A stretch of 18,091 nt of DNA from Conidiobolus incongruus B7586 (GCA_000697335.1 JNEM01013229.1:1-18091), one strand, 5' to 3'. Shown: positions 1-12,428, numbered from the stretch's first letter. Numbers and translations are program-made. The notes: generated by a model from the letters alone, not told the origin.

Positions 1-440
1 TGAACCTACACGTTATTACTCTCGAAAATATGCACCACTTCTACAGTGAAACCAGAGGCTTCAACAAGAATCCCATCATTAAGCAATTTAATCAACAAGC
101 TAAAGAAGCCTACGAACACCACTTGAATCTATACACTCAAAACATTATTAGTCGTCCTCTCAAACGCCTGCAAGAATTCTTCGACGGTATTGAAACCTTG
201 TTGAAGAGTGAAACTCCTGAAGAGGTCACATTCCACGTATCTTACAACAAACAATCTCTCAAATCGCTCATCAAAACACATCCAAGCGAAGATATCCGCA
301 AAGGAATTGCCAACATGTACAAGAGAGTCATCAAGCATATGGGCGAAGAAGAGCGTCTTTTCCAAGTGGTTTGGCGCAATATTCAACAGAGTTTCCTGGA
401 CGAATATACACGATTTACGAAATTGATGCAACGTTGCTAT
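1..440 (+). repeat. Left arm of a 440-base perfect inverted repeat (Sec3 coding)
   Basis: Base n of this arm pairs with base 4319-n. I compared the arms line by line and found no mismatch, including at silent codon positions. The identity reaches the window start, so the arm may be longer. It stops at 440, after a shared TAT codon. The spacer to the right arm is 441-3878 and contains RUVBL1. Confidence 0.95.
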
Positions 441-491
441 TATTGGGAGTATAACTCAAGTTTGGAGTTTAGTGCTGAAAATTCGTTGTAG
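1..491 (+). CDS. SEC3: Exocyst subunit Sec3 (EXOC1), C-terminal part, 5' end outside window
   Basis: This is the 3' end of a Sec3/EXOC1-like gene. Sec3 is the exocyst subunit that helps tether secretory vesicles at the plasma membrane. The frame is open from base 3 and ends with TAG at 489-491. The peptide contains the conserved C-terminal helical bundle, with stretches such as KGIANMYKRVIKHMGEEE and FQVVWRNIQQSFLDEYTRF that match the end of animal EXOC1 as I recall it. An ATG at 30 is internal to the conserved region, so it is not the true start. Bases 1-440 are identical to the reverse complement of 3879-4318. From base 441 the tail diverges (CYYWEYNSSLEFSAENSL, then stop) against CYGESNASFEFSVQDLLQYF in the other copy. 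The TAG lies where the other copy has CAG, and the next codons still align, so this copy ends about seven residues early. Whether the gene is functional depends on sequence to the left of the window. Confidence 0.85.
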   Translation, partial: NLHVITLENMHHFYSETRGFNKNPIIKQFNQQAKEAYEHHLNLYTQNIISRPLKRLQEFFDGIETLLKSETPEEVTFHVSYNKQSLKSLIKTHPSEDIRKGIANMYKRVIKHMGEEERLFQVVWRNIQQSFLDEYTRFTKLMQRCYYWEYNSSLEFSAENSL

Positions 492-1975
492 TATTTCTCA
501 ATTTGATTCCAAATTTTCATTAATTTTTCAATTAGAATTTTTAAATTTGTTAATTTCATTATAAATAAAAAAAATTAAAATTCAGCTCAGTTTTTATCAA
601 TAATGAACATTATTGAAATTTACAAGTTCAGAAATACAGAGATATTTGATATTAAGAGATTTTTTTATGAATTACAGTGAAATATTCAAAAGAAGCATAT
701 GATATAATTTGAAATACAGAATATTTAAAAAAGCTCCAATTTGAAATATCTAACTACTTGCAAAAAAGTCGTTAAATTATTATGATGTGATTCAAATATA
801 TTTTAGCAATATTTTTTCTCAAATATGAGAGCTAAAATTATTGAATTGATTATATGCCTTTGAATATATCAGTATAATAAAAATAGAGGGCTTAAGCTAA
901 AAATTGAAATAATTCGGTATTCCTTAATATATTCTTTTGTACAAATATATTATACAATTTGCATATAGTACCAAATGATTCAATACTTAATAGAGTCGAA
1001 ATTAAAAGATTACCTATTTTTGCAATAGTTAATAAAATTTTTAGATTCTTTAGGAATAAAAATAGAGCATTATTTAAATAGGCCAAATATATTAAATATC
1101 AATTAACAAGGAATTCTTATGAAATTGTTAGATAATTAACCAATTTTCGATATAAAATCAAGTTGTTTCAATTAATAGATCATTTAAACTTTAGTATTGA
1201 ATAAAAAGCATATCAAAAAAGATTAAATCAATCTCAAAATAATATTACCATTAAGTTCAGGCCATATAAACTATAACTAAAATAAATTCCTTGATTAATA
1301 ATATATTGTTGATAGAAAAAATGCATAAAATGATTGGAAAATAGACAATCTTTACGAATGGGGAAATCAATAAATTTTAATAATTGTACTTATATCATTC
1401 TTAATAAATTTCCAAAAATAATATAAAATCAATCCTATGATATTAAAAACTATTATTTTTTAAACAAGATTTCAAAAATTTAATAAATTATTATATATTA
1501 GATCTATATATTATTAAAATTTTGCCAAAGTTTAGAGAAATTAACGTCGAATAGAATATATTGGATATTAAAATCAAAAGATTGAAAATATATATGCAAC
1601 TTAAACAGTTGGACATCAAACATGTTAATTAATTGTTATAACTATGGAATATATTAGTAATAAGTGAATAAGTAATTTGTCATTCAGTTTAATTCTAATA
1701 TGTGATTTTAAAAAAACGAGTTTATCCAATTTAAAAAGCAGCTTAATATTATAAACCCATAAAATAATTATCAACAAAATTTCAATAAATTTCAATTAAC
1801 TGATTACTTTATGTTAAAAAAGTACCATTTCCAATTAAAAAGTAATAATAATAATAGCAATTACATAATTAATTAATATAATTCAATTAATTTTGGTTAA
1901 AATCTTATTTATAATTTTTTAAAAATTTATTTATTAAAGAAATTCAAAAATTTAGATAAAATATATTAAATAATA
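492..1975. other. AT-rich intergenic stretch upstream of RUVBL1
   Basis: About 1.5 kb of very AT-rich DNA separates the Sec3 stop from the RUVBL1 start. The only open frame of any length (892-1086, minus) is low-complexity and hydrophobic, with no conserved motif, and I treat it as chance. I see no RNA gene, no clear TATA box near 1976 and no substantial repeat. The 3' UTR of the Sec3 copy and the RUVBL1 promoter must lie here, but I cannot delimit them. Confidence 0.6.
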
Positions 1976-3558
<1,583 letters not shown>

Positions 3559-3806
3559 TTAGTCATTGATATATATATAAAATTACTTATTTCATTGGAA
3601 CAATATTATAACTTAATTGTTGGAATTATTTATTTGATAATATAAAATTGATAATTATTGAAAAAATTTCAATGAAAGTATTAAATTTTATATCAATTAA
3701 ACTAAGTTATGTTCAAAAATTGTTTATTATCCATTTTAAAAAAAATATATGTAATTAATAATATTAAATTTGAAATTAAAAAAGTTTCAAATACTGAAAA
3801 TAAAGT

Positions 3807-4478
3807 TTATCGACTTGCATTACTAAAATACTGCAACAAGTCTTGAACACTAAATTCAAAACTGGCATTGGATTCACCATAGCAACGTTGCATCAATTTC
3901 GTAAATCGTGTATATTCGTCCAGGAAACTCTGTTGAATATTGCGCCAAACCACTTGGAAAAGACGCTCTTCTTCGCCCATATGCTTGATGACTCTCTTGT
4001 ACATGTTGGCAATTCCTTTGCGGATATCTTCGCTTGGATGTGTTTTGATGAGCGATTTGAGAGATTGTTTGTTGTAAGATACGTGGAATGTGACCTCTTC
4101 AGGAGTTTCACTCTTCAACAAGGTTTCAATACCGTCGAAGAATTCTTGCAGGCGTTTGAGAGGACGACTAATAATGTTTTGAGTGTATAGATTCAAGTGG
4201 TGTTCGTAGGCTTCTTTAGCTTGTTGATTAAATTGCTTAATGATGGGATTCTTGTTGAAGCCTCTGGTTTCACTGTAGAAGTGGTGCATATTTTCGAGAG
4301 TAATAACGTGTAGGTTCAATTGCTCCTTTTCGTCGTGGCCTCCAGCTTCAGACGCTCGTGCGCTAGCTTCGAGATTTTCGAACATGACGAGAATGATCTT
4401 TTTGTATGCTTTGTTTACTTGGTCCCGGATTTGGGTTTGGGAATTTCCTAGAAAGCCTTCTAATCTACCCAATAATAT
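3807..4478 (-). CDS. SEC3: Exocyst Sec3 (EXOC1) C-terminal exon, second copy, intact end
   Basis: The last exon of a Sec3/EXOC1 copy is open for 223 codons from an AG acceptor (4480-4479) to TAA at 3809-3807. The first residues, ILLGRLEGFLGNSQ, follow the splice site directly; there is no ATG, so an upstream exon is required. The region NKAYKKIILVMFENLE aligns with the DKAYTKLIRGVFVNVE stretch of human EXOC1, and the end FEFSVQDLLQYFSNASR aligns with MEFTIQDILDYCSSIAQSH. The proposed preceding intron runs 4572-4479 (GTAGTA to TATAG, 94 bases) and joins in phase to an exon ending LTMK. The exon is clean and G+C-richer than its surroundings. The rest of this copy upstream is broken (see next entry), so it may be the well-kept end of a pseudogene. 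Its 440-base core is identical to the plus-strand copy at 1-440. Confidence 0.85.
   Translation of the reverse strand: MLLGRLEGFLGNSQTQIRDQVNKAYKKIILVMFENLEASARASEAGGHDEKEQLNLHVITLENMHHFYSETRGFNKNPIIKQFNQQAKEAYEHHLNLYTQNIISRPLKRLQEFFDGIETLLKSETPEEVTFHVSYNKQSLKSLIKTHPSEDIRKGIANMYKRVIKHMGEEERLFQVVWRNIQQSFLDEYTRFTKLMQRCYGESNASFEFSVQDLLQYFSNASR
3879..4318 (-). repeat. Right arm of the 440-base perfect inverted repeat
   Basis: This arm is the reverse complement of 1-440 without a mismatch. At the inner end (3878 and below) the two copies are still homologous but clearly diverged, with one codon gained or lost. The outer end cannot be placed because the left arm meets the window edge at its base 1. 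Confidence 0.95.
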
Positions 4479-6195
4479 CTATAAATATATATTTAATTTC
4501 AAGAACCAAAATTAAATTGAAGACCGATAGTTAAAATTACTGGGAAAGATTAAAAGAAGGAAAGGATACTACTTTCATTGTAAGGATAAAATTTGAGGTC
4601 TTAATAATTCGTAAGCGTTTTTTCCATATAAAAATAAAATACAACGGTAATAATTTTGAAATAAATAAATCAAATAAATCTCTTGCTCGTTTGGCCAACT
4701 ACTATAAAACACCGTGTAAATATTCTTGATTGGTACCACTAATAATATTCAAAATTTGTTAAATTTTAGTTAAAAATGGTGCAATTGAAATAGGATCGTG
4801 ATTATCTATTATTTCATATAATAGCATCGATTTGTGGTAAGCTCCGTCACATATTTCTGCAATGTTTTCACTCAGTTTCTTTTTGATACGGACGTCTTTG
4901 CTAATATCTTTGAGTGCAAAGAGGTTCGAGTCATCGAGTGGAGTATGCTTATTGCTTTGATGCACCTTCTTTCGGAAACCGGCATCGGGATTGATGCCAA
5001 TGTGGAAAAGTAGGCCGAAATAAGTTTTGATCTTTAACAATATCGACAAATAATTTGTCGATGATCCCTACTAATATCTTTAGATCATCAAATCATTGAT
5101 ACTATCTAGTGAATAGCGTTTAAAATGATTACGATCCCTGAAGGTCTTTGACAATTATTGATATGATCGCTGCTGGATTTTTTATGGAAACAAGAATTTA
5201 ATTGAGAGCTTTCTTAAGTTTGGTTAAGTAAATAATTTACTCTTTCAACCATGAGATTAAATCTCGATATTGGGATAGCTCTCTTTTGATGGAGTCCATA
5301 TCTTTTCAAGATTTTTATACCCTTCTTAGAGCTATTTTGATAGATGTATCAACCTATTTTAATTGTTAATTTAAGTTGGATACGAAAACATACTATATTT
5401 TACTTGAAAAGAGGACGCTGATTTAAGCTATTCAAAACAACGAGTTGAAAAATTATCGGACTGTATAGCTATTAAATCTATTTATATACTTACAGCTTTC
5501 ATGTATACAAATTCCAAATACAATAGTTAGTTATATTCATAATATTTGTTAAATCAATTTTACATTCATTATATTTCAAAACATTATTGGAGATCCGCTG
5601 CAGCCAGCATAATATTTTCCAGTTGACTCACTGTCGAAGTGATCATTATCCAATATAAAGGGTAAATCATCAGGTACTGTTGTTTGATCTCAAAATTTTA
5701 TTATTAGTATTTATAAATTATCATCTGCTACGACATATAGCAATATAATTTAAATTCCAATATCAACTCTGGTTCTTCCACTAATTTCAATGAATTTTCA
5801 CTCTGAATCTGTAGCATTTTATTAAGTAGTTGGATTTCATTACATTGATCACTCAAAGTCTACATATATTATTAAATAAATTGACTTGTAATTTTTTTGA
5901 AAATCGTTTTACATCAAATTCAGTTTGATGAATTAATTGAAAATGGCCAGCTTTATCCAAACCTTCTAATATTACATAAAATTTTATAAATTATCCTCAA
6001 TTCAATCATTGGTAGTCAATATTGAGTTATTAACTTCATAAATTTTCATTAATTATTTATTCTAGGCCCACATGCTATGCTATTTATTACATAATGTATA
6101 TTAGTTATCTCATTTAACAATATTTTTCCTAATTTAAATTTACCTGAGCTATAGTAATTAAACTTTAAAGTTTGAACTAACTGACTCATAAAGTA
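4479..6195 (-). pseudogene. SEC3: Decayed body of the second Sec3 copy
   Basis: Minus-strand open stretches occur in the order expected for Sec3, N to C. At about 6050-6195, SSGKFKLGKILLNEITNI resembles the fungal Sec3 segment ending in LLxELxxLxxANI. At about 5985-6035, ILTTND and IEDNL are separated by a stop. GLDKAGHFQLIHQTEFD (5913-5970) is joined by a clean 53-base intron (5912-5860) to an exon with NEIQLLNKMLQIQSEN, which fits the IxxxNxxLQxQxxN signature. VPDDLPFILDND lies at 5576-5690, DKLFVDIVKDQNLF near 5030-5080, SENIAEICDGAYHKSMLLYE at 4759-5000, NQEYLHGVL at 4700-4758 and LAKRARDLFDLFIS at 4650-4698. In-frame stops at 4761-4759 and 4704-4699 fall between matching blocks, and the frame changes several times, for example near 5000. 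G+C is higher than in the flanks, as expected of a former gene. The homology is from memory and moderate per block. The main alternative is an unusually intron-rich divergent gene. Confidence 0.6.
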
Positions 6196-6373
6196 TTATT
6201 GATTAACTAATTGTTTACTATTTGTAAAACTCTAGTTCAATTTGTTTACAAGTAACTTAGGTTTACATTCATTAAATGGAATGAACCAACAGCAAATGGG
6301 TGAAAATGAATTATGGGATATTTGAAAAAAACAAAGTCACAATTGAAGTGTACTGTTTGTAGTAATATGCATT

Positions 6374-6600
6374 TTTGAAATGAAATCTAGACAGGATATC
6401 ATAGTACTCGGCACATTTACCTTCTAAATAAAGAATAATTCATCTATATATTTGAATTGAAACTTAAGTGCCTTGACAATGTGCATTCATTTCATTTGAA
6501 AAACATAGATCATTGTTTCAATTTAAGCGTTTACTACAATTACTTAATTTAGCAGGCAATTAGAGCGATAATTATGATATCCTGCTCAGGTTTCAGTTAA
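6374..6600. repeat. Degenerate inverted repeat / hairpin element, about 230 bases
   Basis: The left arm (about 6374-6470) and the right arm (about 6505-6600) are imperfect reverse complements. The best core is CAGGATATCATA at 6392-6403 against TATGATATCCTG near 6573-6584. Further matches run inward as far as a TTGAATTGAAAC / TTAAATTGAAAC block. The identity is moderate, so it is old. It could be a MITE remnant or a folded transcript. I see no clear target-site duplication. Confidence 0.45.
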
Positions 6601-9600
6601 ATGTTGTATAAATATTTTCATTTTCTGTTCAGGCCTTGCTTGAAACTTTATATTTGATGATAAATCTAAAAATAACTATTTAGTTTAAAAAAATAAAACT
6701 AATCAGTACAAATTTTTATCAGATGAAGAGCATTACTATATTTTGATATAAATCACTCTAGAACAAGTATTACCTTATTTTAAGTGAATGAGGTTAGAAT
6801 ATTATCTGATCGTTTTTAATAATATTTTGTTCAAAGTTATTGAATCAAAACAGACTTTGTTAGAGCTATCAAACTGTTAGATATATACATATTTCTTTGA
6901 ATAATTTGGAAATACTTCAGAACAACATAAATCATTTTTTAAACATATTAAGAATATCTTTGAAGTTTTCAAATAAATCGGATTTTCAATTCAGACACTT
7001 CCAGTGCCGTATCTAAATAGCAATTTGAAACAAAATAATAGTTAGTATGGTATTAGACATTTAGGGTATTCAATCTATACTATTAAACTGATTTGCTTGT
7101 AATTTATTGTAATTTTGTATAAGTTACTGTATTTTTGCATTTAATATTAAAACACAATATTAATCAATCGATCCAACAGTGTTCAAAAGTTTAAAAATTT
7201 AAATATTTATATCAAATAATATTATGTTTTAAATAACTAGATTTATATTGAAAATTTGATGATATATTTTTTTGAAATGAAATGTTGGCAAAAGCGTATT
7301 GTATCTAGTTGATGAACATTTTATTGGATCAATTATAGTGCGAATTTTGGCAACAATTACAAAATAAACCTTACAATATTTGATATAGCTCTTATATATA
7401 TTTCAATTTCAAGCTCAATGTGCCTTAATAGCTCCTCCCCTGTATAATACATATTTTATTGGATATATTTTAATCAACTTAAATGAAATTTTGTAGAGTA
7501 TATTGTATAATTGATATTTCAACTTTTTTAATTATAAAATTAATTGATATCATTTGACATTTCACCACTTGATCATATATTCATTTTATATTAGATATCA
7601 CACAACATGTTCAAAAATATTTCAATATTAGATAATAAATAACCACAAAATTGATAAAATCTATCAAATAAATCAATCATATCCATCTAAATCTAATATA
7701 AAAAATCAATAAAAAAGAACATTTTTGCATCCTTAATTTTCCATCGATTGATATGAATTAAAAATAAGCAATATTAAAAATATCAGCTTGAATTTTAAAT
7801 TAATATTCCTTCCTAACAATTAACTTTTCCATTAAATTTTAATTTATGTAATAAGACAAGTTTGGATTATTATCATAAGAGCTTTCAAATGAGAATCTAG
7901 TATGATTTATATCAGCTTTTAAGGATCAATAATAACTATTTGGCTGAATATATCGAGTATAATAATTTTAATAATGTTAAAAATATATTATATATATTTG
8001 TTTATGAATTTTCGGTTAATTCATTAAACCTTCAATCATAATTTTTAAAAATCAATTAATCTCAAAATATCAAAAATAGTAACAACTCAGAGAAAAAGGG
8101 TTTTAAAAATGATTGATCACTTTAGATAATACATGATATAATTACTACAAATCTTAATGTGATAATTTATTACCTTTTAAGAGATATTTTTGTTATAGGT
8201 TATAGTCATTTCACTTCCGTTTTGTGTTCTTAAAGTAGATGGAAATGATTTCATCATTGGGATACTCTTTAATATTTTTTAAGCTTGAAAATTGAATGAT
8301 TTTTAATAACTTTTGGAACTATTATTCGAAGTTGGGGTTAACTTTATATTCGAAATAAAGTTTTGGTATTAAAATGAGATTTAATATTTAATAATGAGCT
8401 ATTGCAACTAAAAGAGTTTGAAAAATTGCCTGATTTCAATAAAGTATAAATTCAAATTATTATTGTGGAATCAACTATTTTCATTATAATATTTTTTAGC
8501 TAATTTTAACTTGGTAAAAATGTTACGATTCTTTAAATTAGTGTTAATAAGGAGCAAAATATTTTAAAGTATTTACGTACAATATATTAAATTATTGATT
8601 ATCGTACGTTTATATATATTATTGGTCAAATCTAAGATATAATTTTCAGTTTGGGTTTATTAATTGAATATAAAAATTTTAGAAAATTATGAAATTATCC
8701 TATTTTGAATTTGAATACTAAAGATTGACTTAAAGCATTGATCTTTCAATATTCATTTTTTTTATTAAGTTTGCATTTTTATTGATGAAATATGAATATG
8801 ATAATATTATAAATTTTTCATTACGAAAACTAGATAGAATATTATATTGAATCTTAATAAATTTAAATGTATCATTAATATTGAATTATTTATAAACTAA
8901 TATTATGCCTTATTTGAGTGGGTTTACAATTTTATTATCTTATTTTTTTTTATTTTTTTAAAGATGAAATTGTGTTATATAATTAATTATAAATATTTAA
9001 TTTGAGGCTTTTAGTATATTGGTTTAGTATCTATTATAGAATATTGAATACAAACTATTTGATAAAAGTCATAACTTTTAAATCTGATCTAATTGTAATG
9101 TGTAATTGTTCAATTTGTATAACTATTCTGATTTAAAATTTTTATCTTTCAAAGCTATATTAGCATTAGATATTTCCATGATATCTATTTATCAATATAG
9201 CTCTTTTATATTACTATAAAGTTTATTTACATCATAATTTTTTATTACCTTTATCAAATCAAACAATTTGATAAAATTGAGAATGGTGTTCATAAGTGAT
9301 AATACCTTTTGTAGAATAGTTATATTTATTAAAATTCGAATTTTATAATTATGAAATTAGCAATTGTTGCTATAATATGAAATATTTTAATTTTGTCAAA
9401 GAAATATTTACAAAAGCATAAATTAAAATTTTATATTTTACAGAAGCTCCACTCTGATTGCGAATATTTTCAAAGTGGTAAATTACTGATATCAATCTCT
9501 AAACAAGTCAAATGTATAATAATTATAGAACAAACAAAATACTGAATGAAAGTTCAAATTGAATAGCTTAGAAAGTTTGATTAATATTGTAGTTATTCAA

Positions 9601-10384
9601 TACTCTACCATATACTTTTCTTATTTGAAATATAGATCCACTTCAATGGCTAAACAAAATGAATTTTTGAAATCATATTCAAATATTTGAACCCCTAAAA
9701 ATCCCCATTTCAAATATTTAAAGTTAGAATAAACCTAAAGCCTACATAATAGTTTAAGATTACAGCTTAACAATACAATCTATTAAATATAAAGTTAAAT
9801 AAAAATTAATAACCATATTAACTTTAAAATTTATGACAAAGTTTGATATTCCAATAAATATATTTGTGAGTATGACTTCAAATATTTATAATTAAAATTT
9901 GATACAAATTTATCTATTATTCACTTTAATGGATAACCAAATTAGTTAAATTTTTATCTTTCATATTTGATCAGTTGACACGGCCTTGTTATCCTGTAAA
10001 GAATTATATATTGTTATGATAAGAGATATTTATAGTTTGTTTGAATACTGTTTCAAATATAAAGCTATTGATTTTTATGTTAATAATCCATTATTTAATC
10101 AGGTTTTGAGATCTATAATGTATCTATAACAGGAATTCTGTAATTTTTCCTAATATTTAATGATTAATATAGGATCCGATTTTAATATTAGGTTTATGAT
10201 ATAGGTTGAAAAAAAAAATCAAAAGAATAATCAAATATTAGCTCATTTATTTCAATATTAATATTTTCAAAATGACAATTAATTAGCAGTATTTCAAATT
10301 ATTCTGATGCAACATTAAATATAATAATACAATTGTTTGGAATCGTTGTTTTCAGATGTCAATAATCACGCAAACAAAAAGGTA

Positions 10385-10790
10385 ATTCCAAATACCTACC
10401 CCAAATATATTACTGCATAAATTATTATATATGAGTTACTTTGAAATTCACCGACAACACCATAAATTCAGAAATATGTAAAAAAATTTCATATGATTTT
10501 AATGCAAATTTCAATTTTTACACTGTTAATTAGAATCTATTTTTTGCAAACGTGTACAATCTAGATTATTTTAAGTTAGATTAAAATACTTATACCAAAT
10601 ATGACAGTGCATAAAATGTACTAAATGATTTACTTTAAAATTGACTGATTACACCATAAAATTTTGCATAATATAGCATAATTACAATCAATCAGAATTC
10701 CGAATTTAATAACTTTCACTAATATTATAAAACTAAAATTTGACTTGCTAACTTGGACTAATCTAAGTTTAATTTTGTTAAACTGATTAT
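10385..10790. repeat. Two-copy diverged tandem duplication, unit about 197 bases
   Basis: The block starting CCAAATACCTACCCCAAAT (near 10385) recurs 197 bases later as AAAATACTTATACCAAAT (near 10583). Both copies continue through a GCATAAA, a TTACTTT and an ACACCATAAA block in the same order with matching spacing. A weaker match continues into the second half (TTGCAAACGTGTACAATCTA against TTGCTAACTTGGACTAATCTA). I see no third copy at the next interval on either side. Confidence 0.55.
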
Positions 10791-11777
10791 TTTTTTAGTC
10801 AAATTTAAAATATTAAGTTTTACTATAATCTTTATTTTATTTATTTTATTTTTAATTTTTATAACATGATGACTATCATAATACACTTAATAAATATTCA
10901 AAAAAAAGTTGATCTTAAAATATTCGTTAAAATGATTATATTAGTTTAAATTTTTTTATGTACTGTATACAATAATGATATCATTTTCTATAAAAAAATT
11001 TAATGCTAGTAAAATTTAGGACTGAACCTAGTACAATAAATATAAAGATGATGAAATATTTGAAAATTATTAAACTATAAAGATTGATTGTTTATAATAA
11101 ATAATAACAAAAATGGGTGTGATGATTAAATCAAAGATCGATTATAATTTGAAAAATTTAGCATTTTATTTCATTTTTTTTATAAATGATTTTATTTTAC
11201 TTAATTTAGTTTCTTGTATAATTAATATATTTGAAAAACCTCTTAATATTATATCACGAAGCCTTCAGCTTTGTATAATATTTTTTGATTCATCGCTGAA
11301 TATGGAATACACTTCATCCGATGTAAAGGATATAACATATATATATATAAATTTAAATATTAATTCTCTGTGTTAATATACCTTTCAATAAATATCACCC
11401 TGGATTAAGGAAACAAATATAATTGCACAAAAAGTATAAGGATATATATAAATGAAAATTCAAAATTGAGTTCCTATTAATATTTAAATAAGGAAAGTTA
11501 ATTTGTTAGTAAATTTTTGGGATACTGAATATAGATATGATGATAAATAATTAAGTCAAATTCAAATTTAATGTTTAGTATATCTCAGTTCAAGGATAAA
11601 AAGTTTTTAAAAACTTTTAATATTGGAAATTTGGATATATGTGGATTTTTTCACTCCTCGAAATTTAAAACAGTTGGTTTAATTCTTTCTCCTTGATTCT
11701 GATTTTTAAAGTGATCATCTCAATTTATTATAAAAATGTATATATATACATATATATATTCTTTTTTATTAAATCAT

Positions 11778-11797
11778 TTATTATTATTATTATTATT
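11778..11797. repeat. Short TTA trinucleotide run
   Basis: About seven uninterrupted TTA/ATT units. A perfect 16-base AT palindrome, ATGTATATATATACAT, lies just upstream near 11736. Ordinary simple sequence of an AT-rich genome. Confidence 0.8.
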
Positions 11798-12420
11798 GAT
11801 CATATTATAATATTAATTTTAATTTAATATAATTTAAAAACTGGTTTTTAATAATTCATGCTAAAAAATTTTAGTGGTGTATATATATTTAAAAATTAGT
11901 AGACTAATTTCAGAATTGAATCGAGTATATCACTTAAGGTGAGTATTAATTTATATTGAATAATATATAACATATAGTTACAAATATTAAAAATGTATTA
12001 CTATATTTCTACATATTATTGTTATGATTTAAATTGAATTTCAATATATTAAACATTCAATATATAACTTGTTCTGATTGGCTATTAATCCAAAATAAGT
12101 CTTATTAGGATGATGAATTCATTAAAAATAAAGTTAGAAAAGGTTTGACTAATTCAGTTATATACATATATAGAAGGTAGAAATTGCGAAGATGAATTGA
12201 TATCATTATTTTTTTAGAAATTGAATCAAAAAATGAAATAGTCAAATGTTATGTTTCTTAATTAAGCAAGTTGTTATTCCCTTTTCAGCTAACTTGAGCA
12301 TTCAAATAAAAACATTATGATTTTTGTATTTCAATTCAACTTGTACCCTTGACCTGTATAATAAACAATGTATCATGCAATTACCGGTTTTCTTTGAATG
12401 ATTGAAATGATGCTAAAAAG

Positions 12421-12428
12421 TATAAATA
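12421..12428 (+). promoter_or_regulatory. TATA box of the Zn2Cys6 gene
   Basis: TATAAATA lies 82 bases before the ATG at 12510. It is followed by a stretch (12432-12505) that is G+C-richer than the desert to its left and includes pyrimidine-rich segments. The spacing fits a fungal core promoter with a short 5' UTR. It is the clearest TATA-type promoter in the window, and TATA boxes often mark regulated genes. Confidence 0.55.

Larger units (their letters stand above)
6196..12420. other. Long AT-rich region without an intact gene
   Basis: About 6.2 kb with no long conserved frame on either strand. It holds the inverted repeat at 6374-6600, the tandem duplication at 10385-10790, short TTA and TA runs near 11736-11797, and small coding-like islands (6281-6322 and 6319-6430, 9443-9535, 11166-11330). 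An 87-codon plus-strand frame at 11113-11376 is made of AT-rich codons, has no motif and is probably chance. I found no tRNA (no convincing B box), rRNA or telomeric repeat. Confidence 0.55.

Noticed and set aside
129-431. 100-codon minus-strand frame, repeated at 3843-4190 on plus
   Set aside because: Antisense shadow of the Sec3 coding exon. It appears twice only because the exon is duplicated.
892-1086. 64-codon minus-strand frame
   Set aside because: Hydrophobic AT-rich codons, no motif and no conserved neighbour; expected by chance.
4472-4472. TTG as translation start of the minus-strand Sec3 exon
   Set aside because: The frame continues upstream to an AG acceptor at 4480-4479, and the conserved region starts before this codon.
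4700-4770. Reassigned stop codons to explain in-frame TAA/TAG/TGA in the Sec3 body
   Set aside because: RUVBL1, the Zn2Cys6 gene, the transposase and the Sec3 terminal exon all avoid internal stops and end at standard ones.
5042-5062. 21-base palindrome ATCGACAAAT-A-ATTTGTCGAT
   Set aside because: It falls inside the Sec3-like coding remnant and is explained by codons for DKLFVD; no independent sign of a binding site.
11113-11376. 87-codon plus-strand frame as a membrane protein gene
   Set aside because: Hydrophobicity follows from T-rich codons. No promoter, motif or codon bias like the real genes.
6196-12420. tRNA genes, telomeric repeats or CRISPR-like arrays
   Set aside because: I saw no convincing B box with matching stems, no TTAGGG-type arrays and no regularly spaced repeats.
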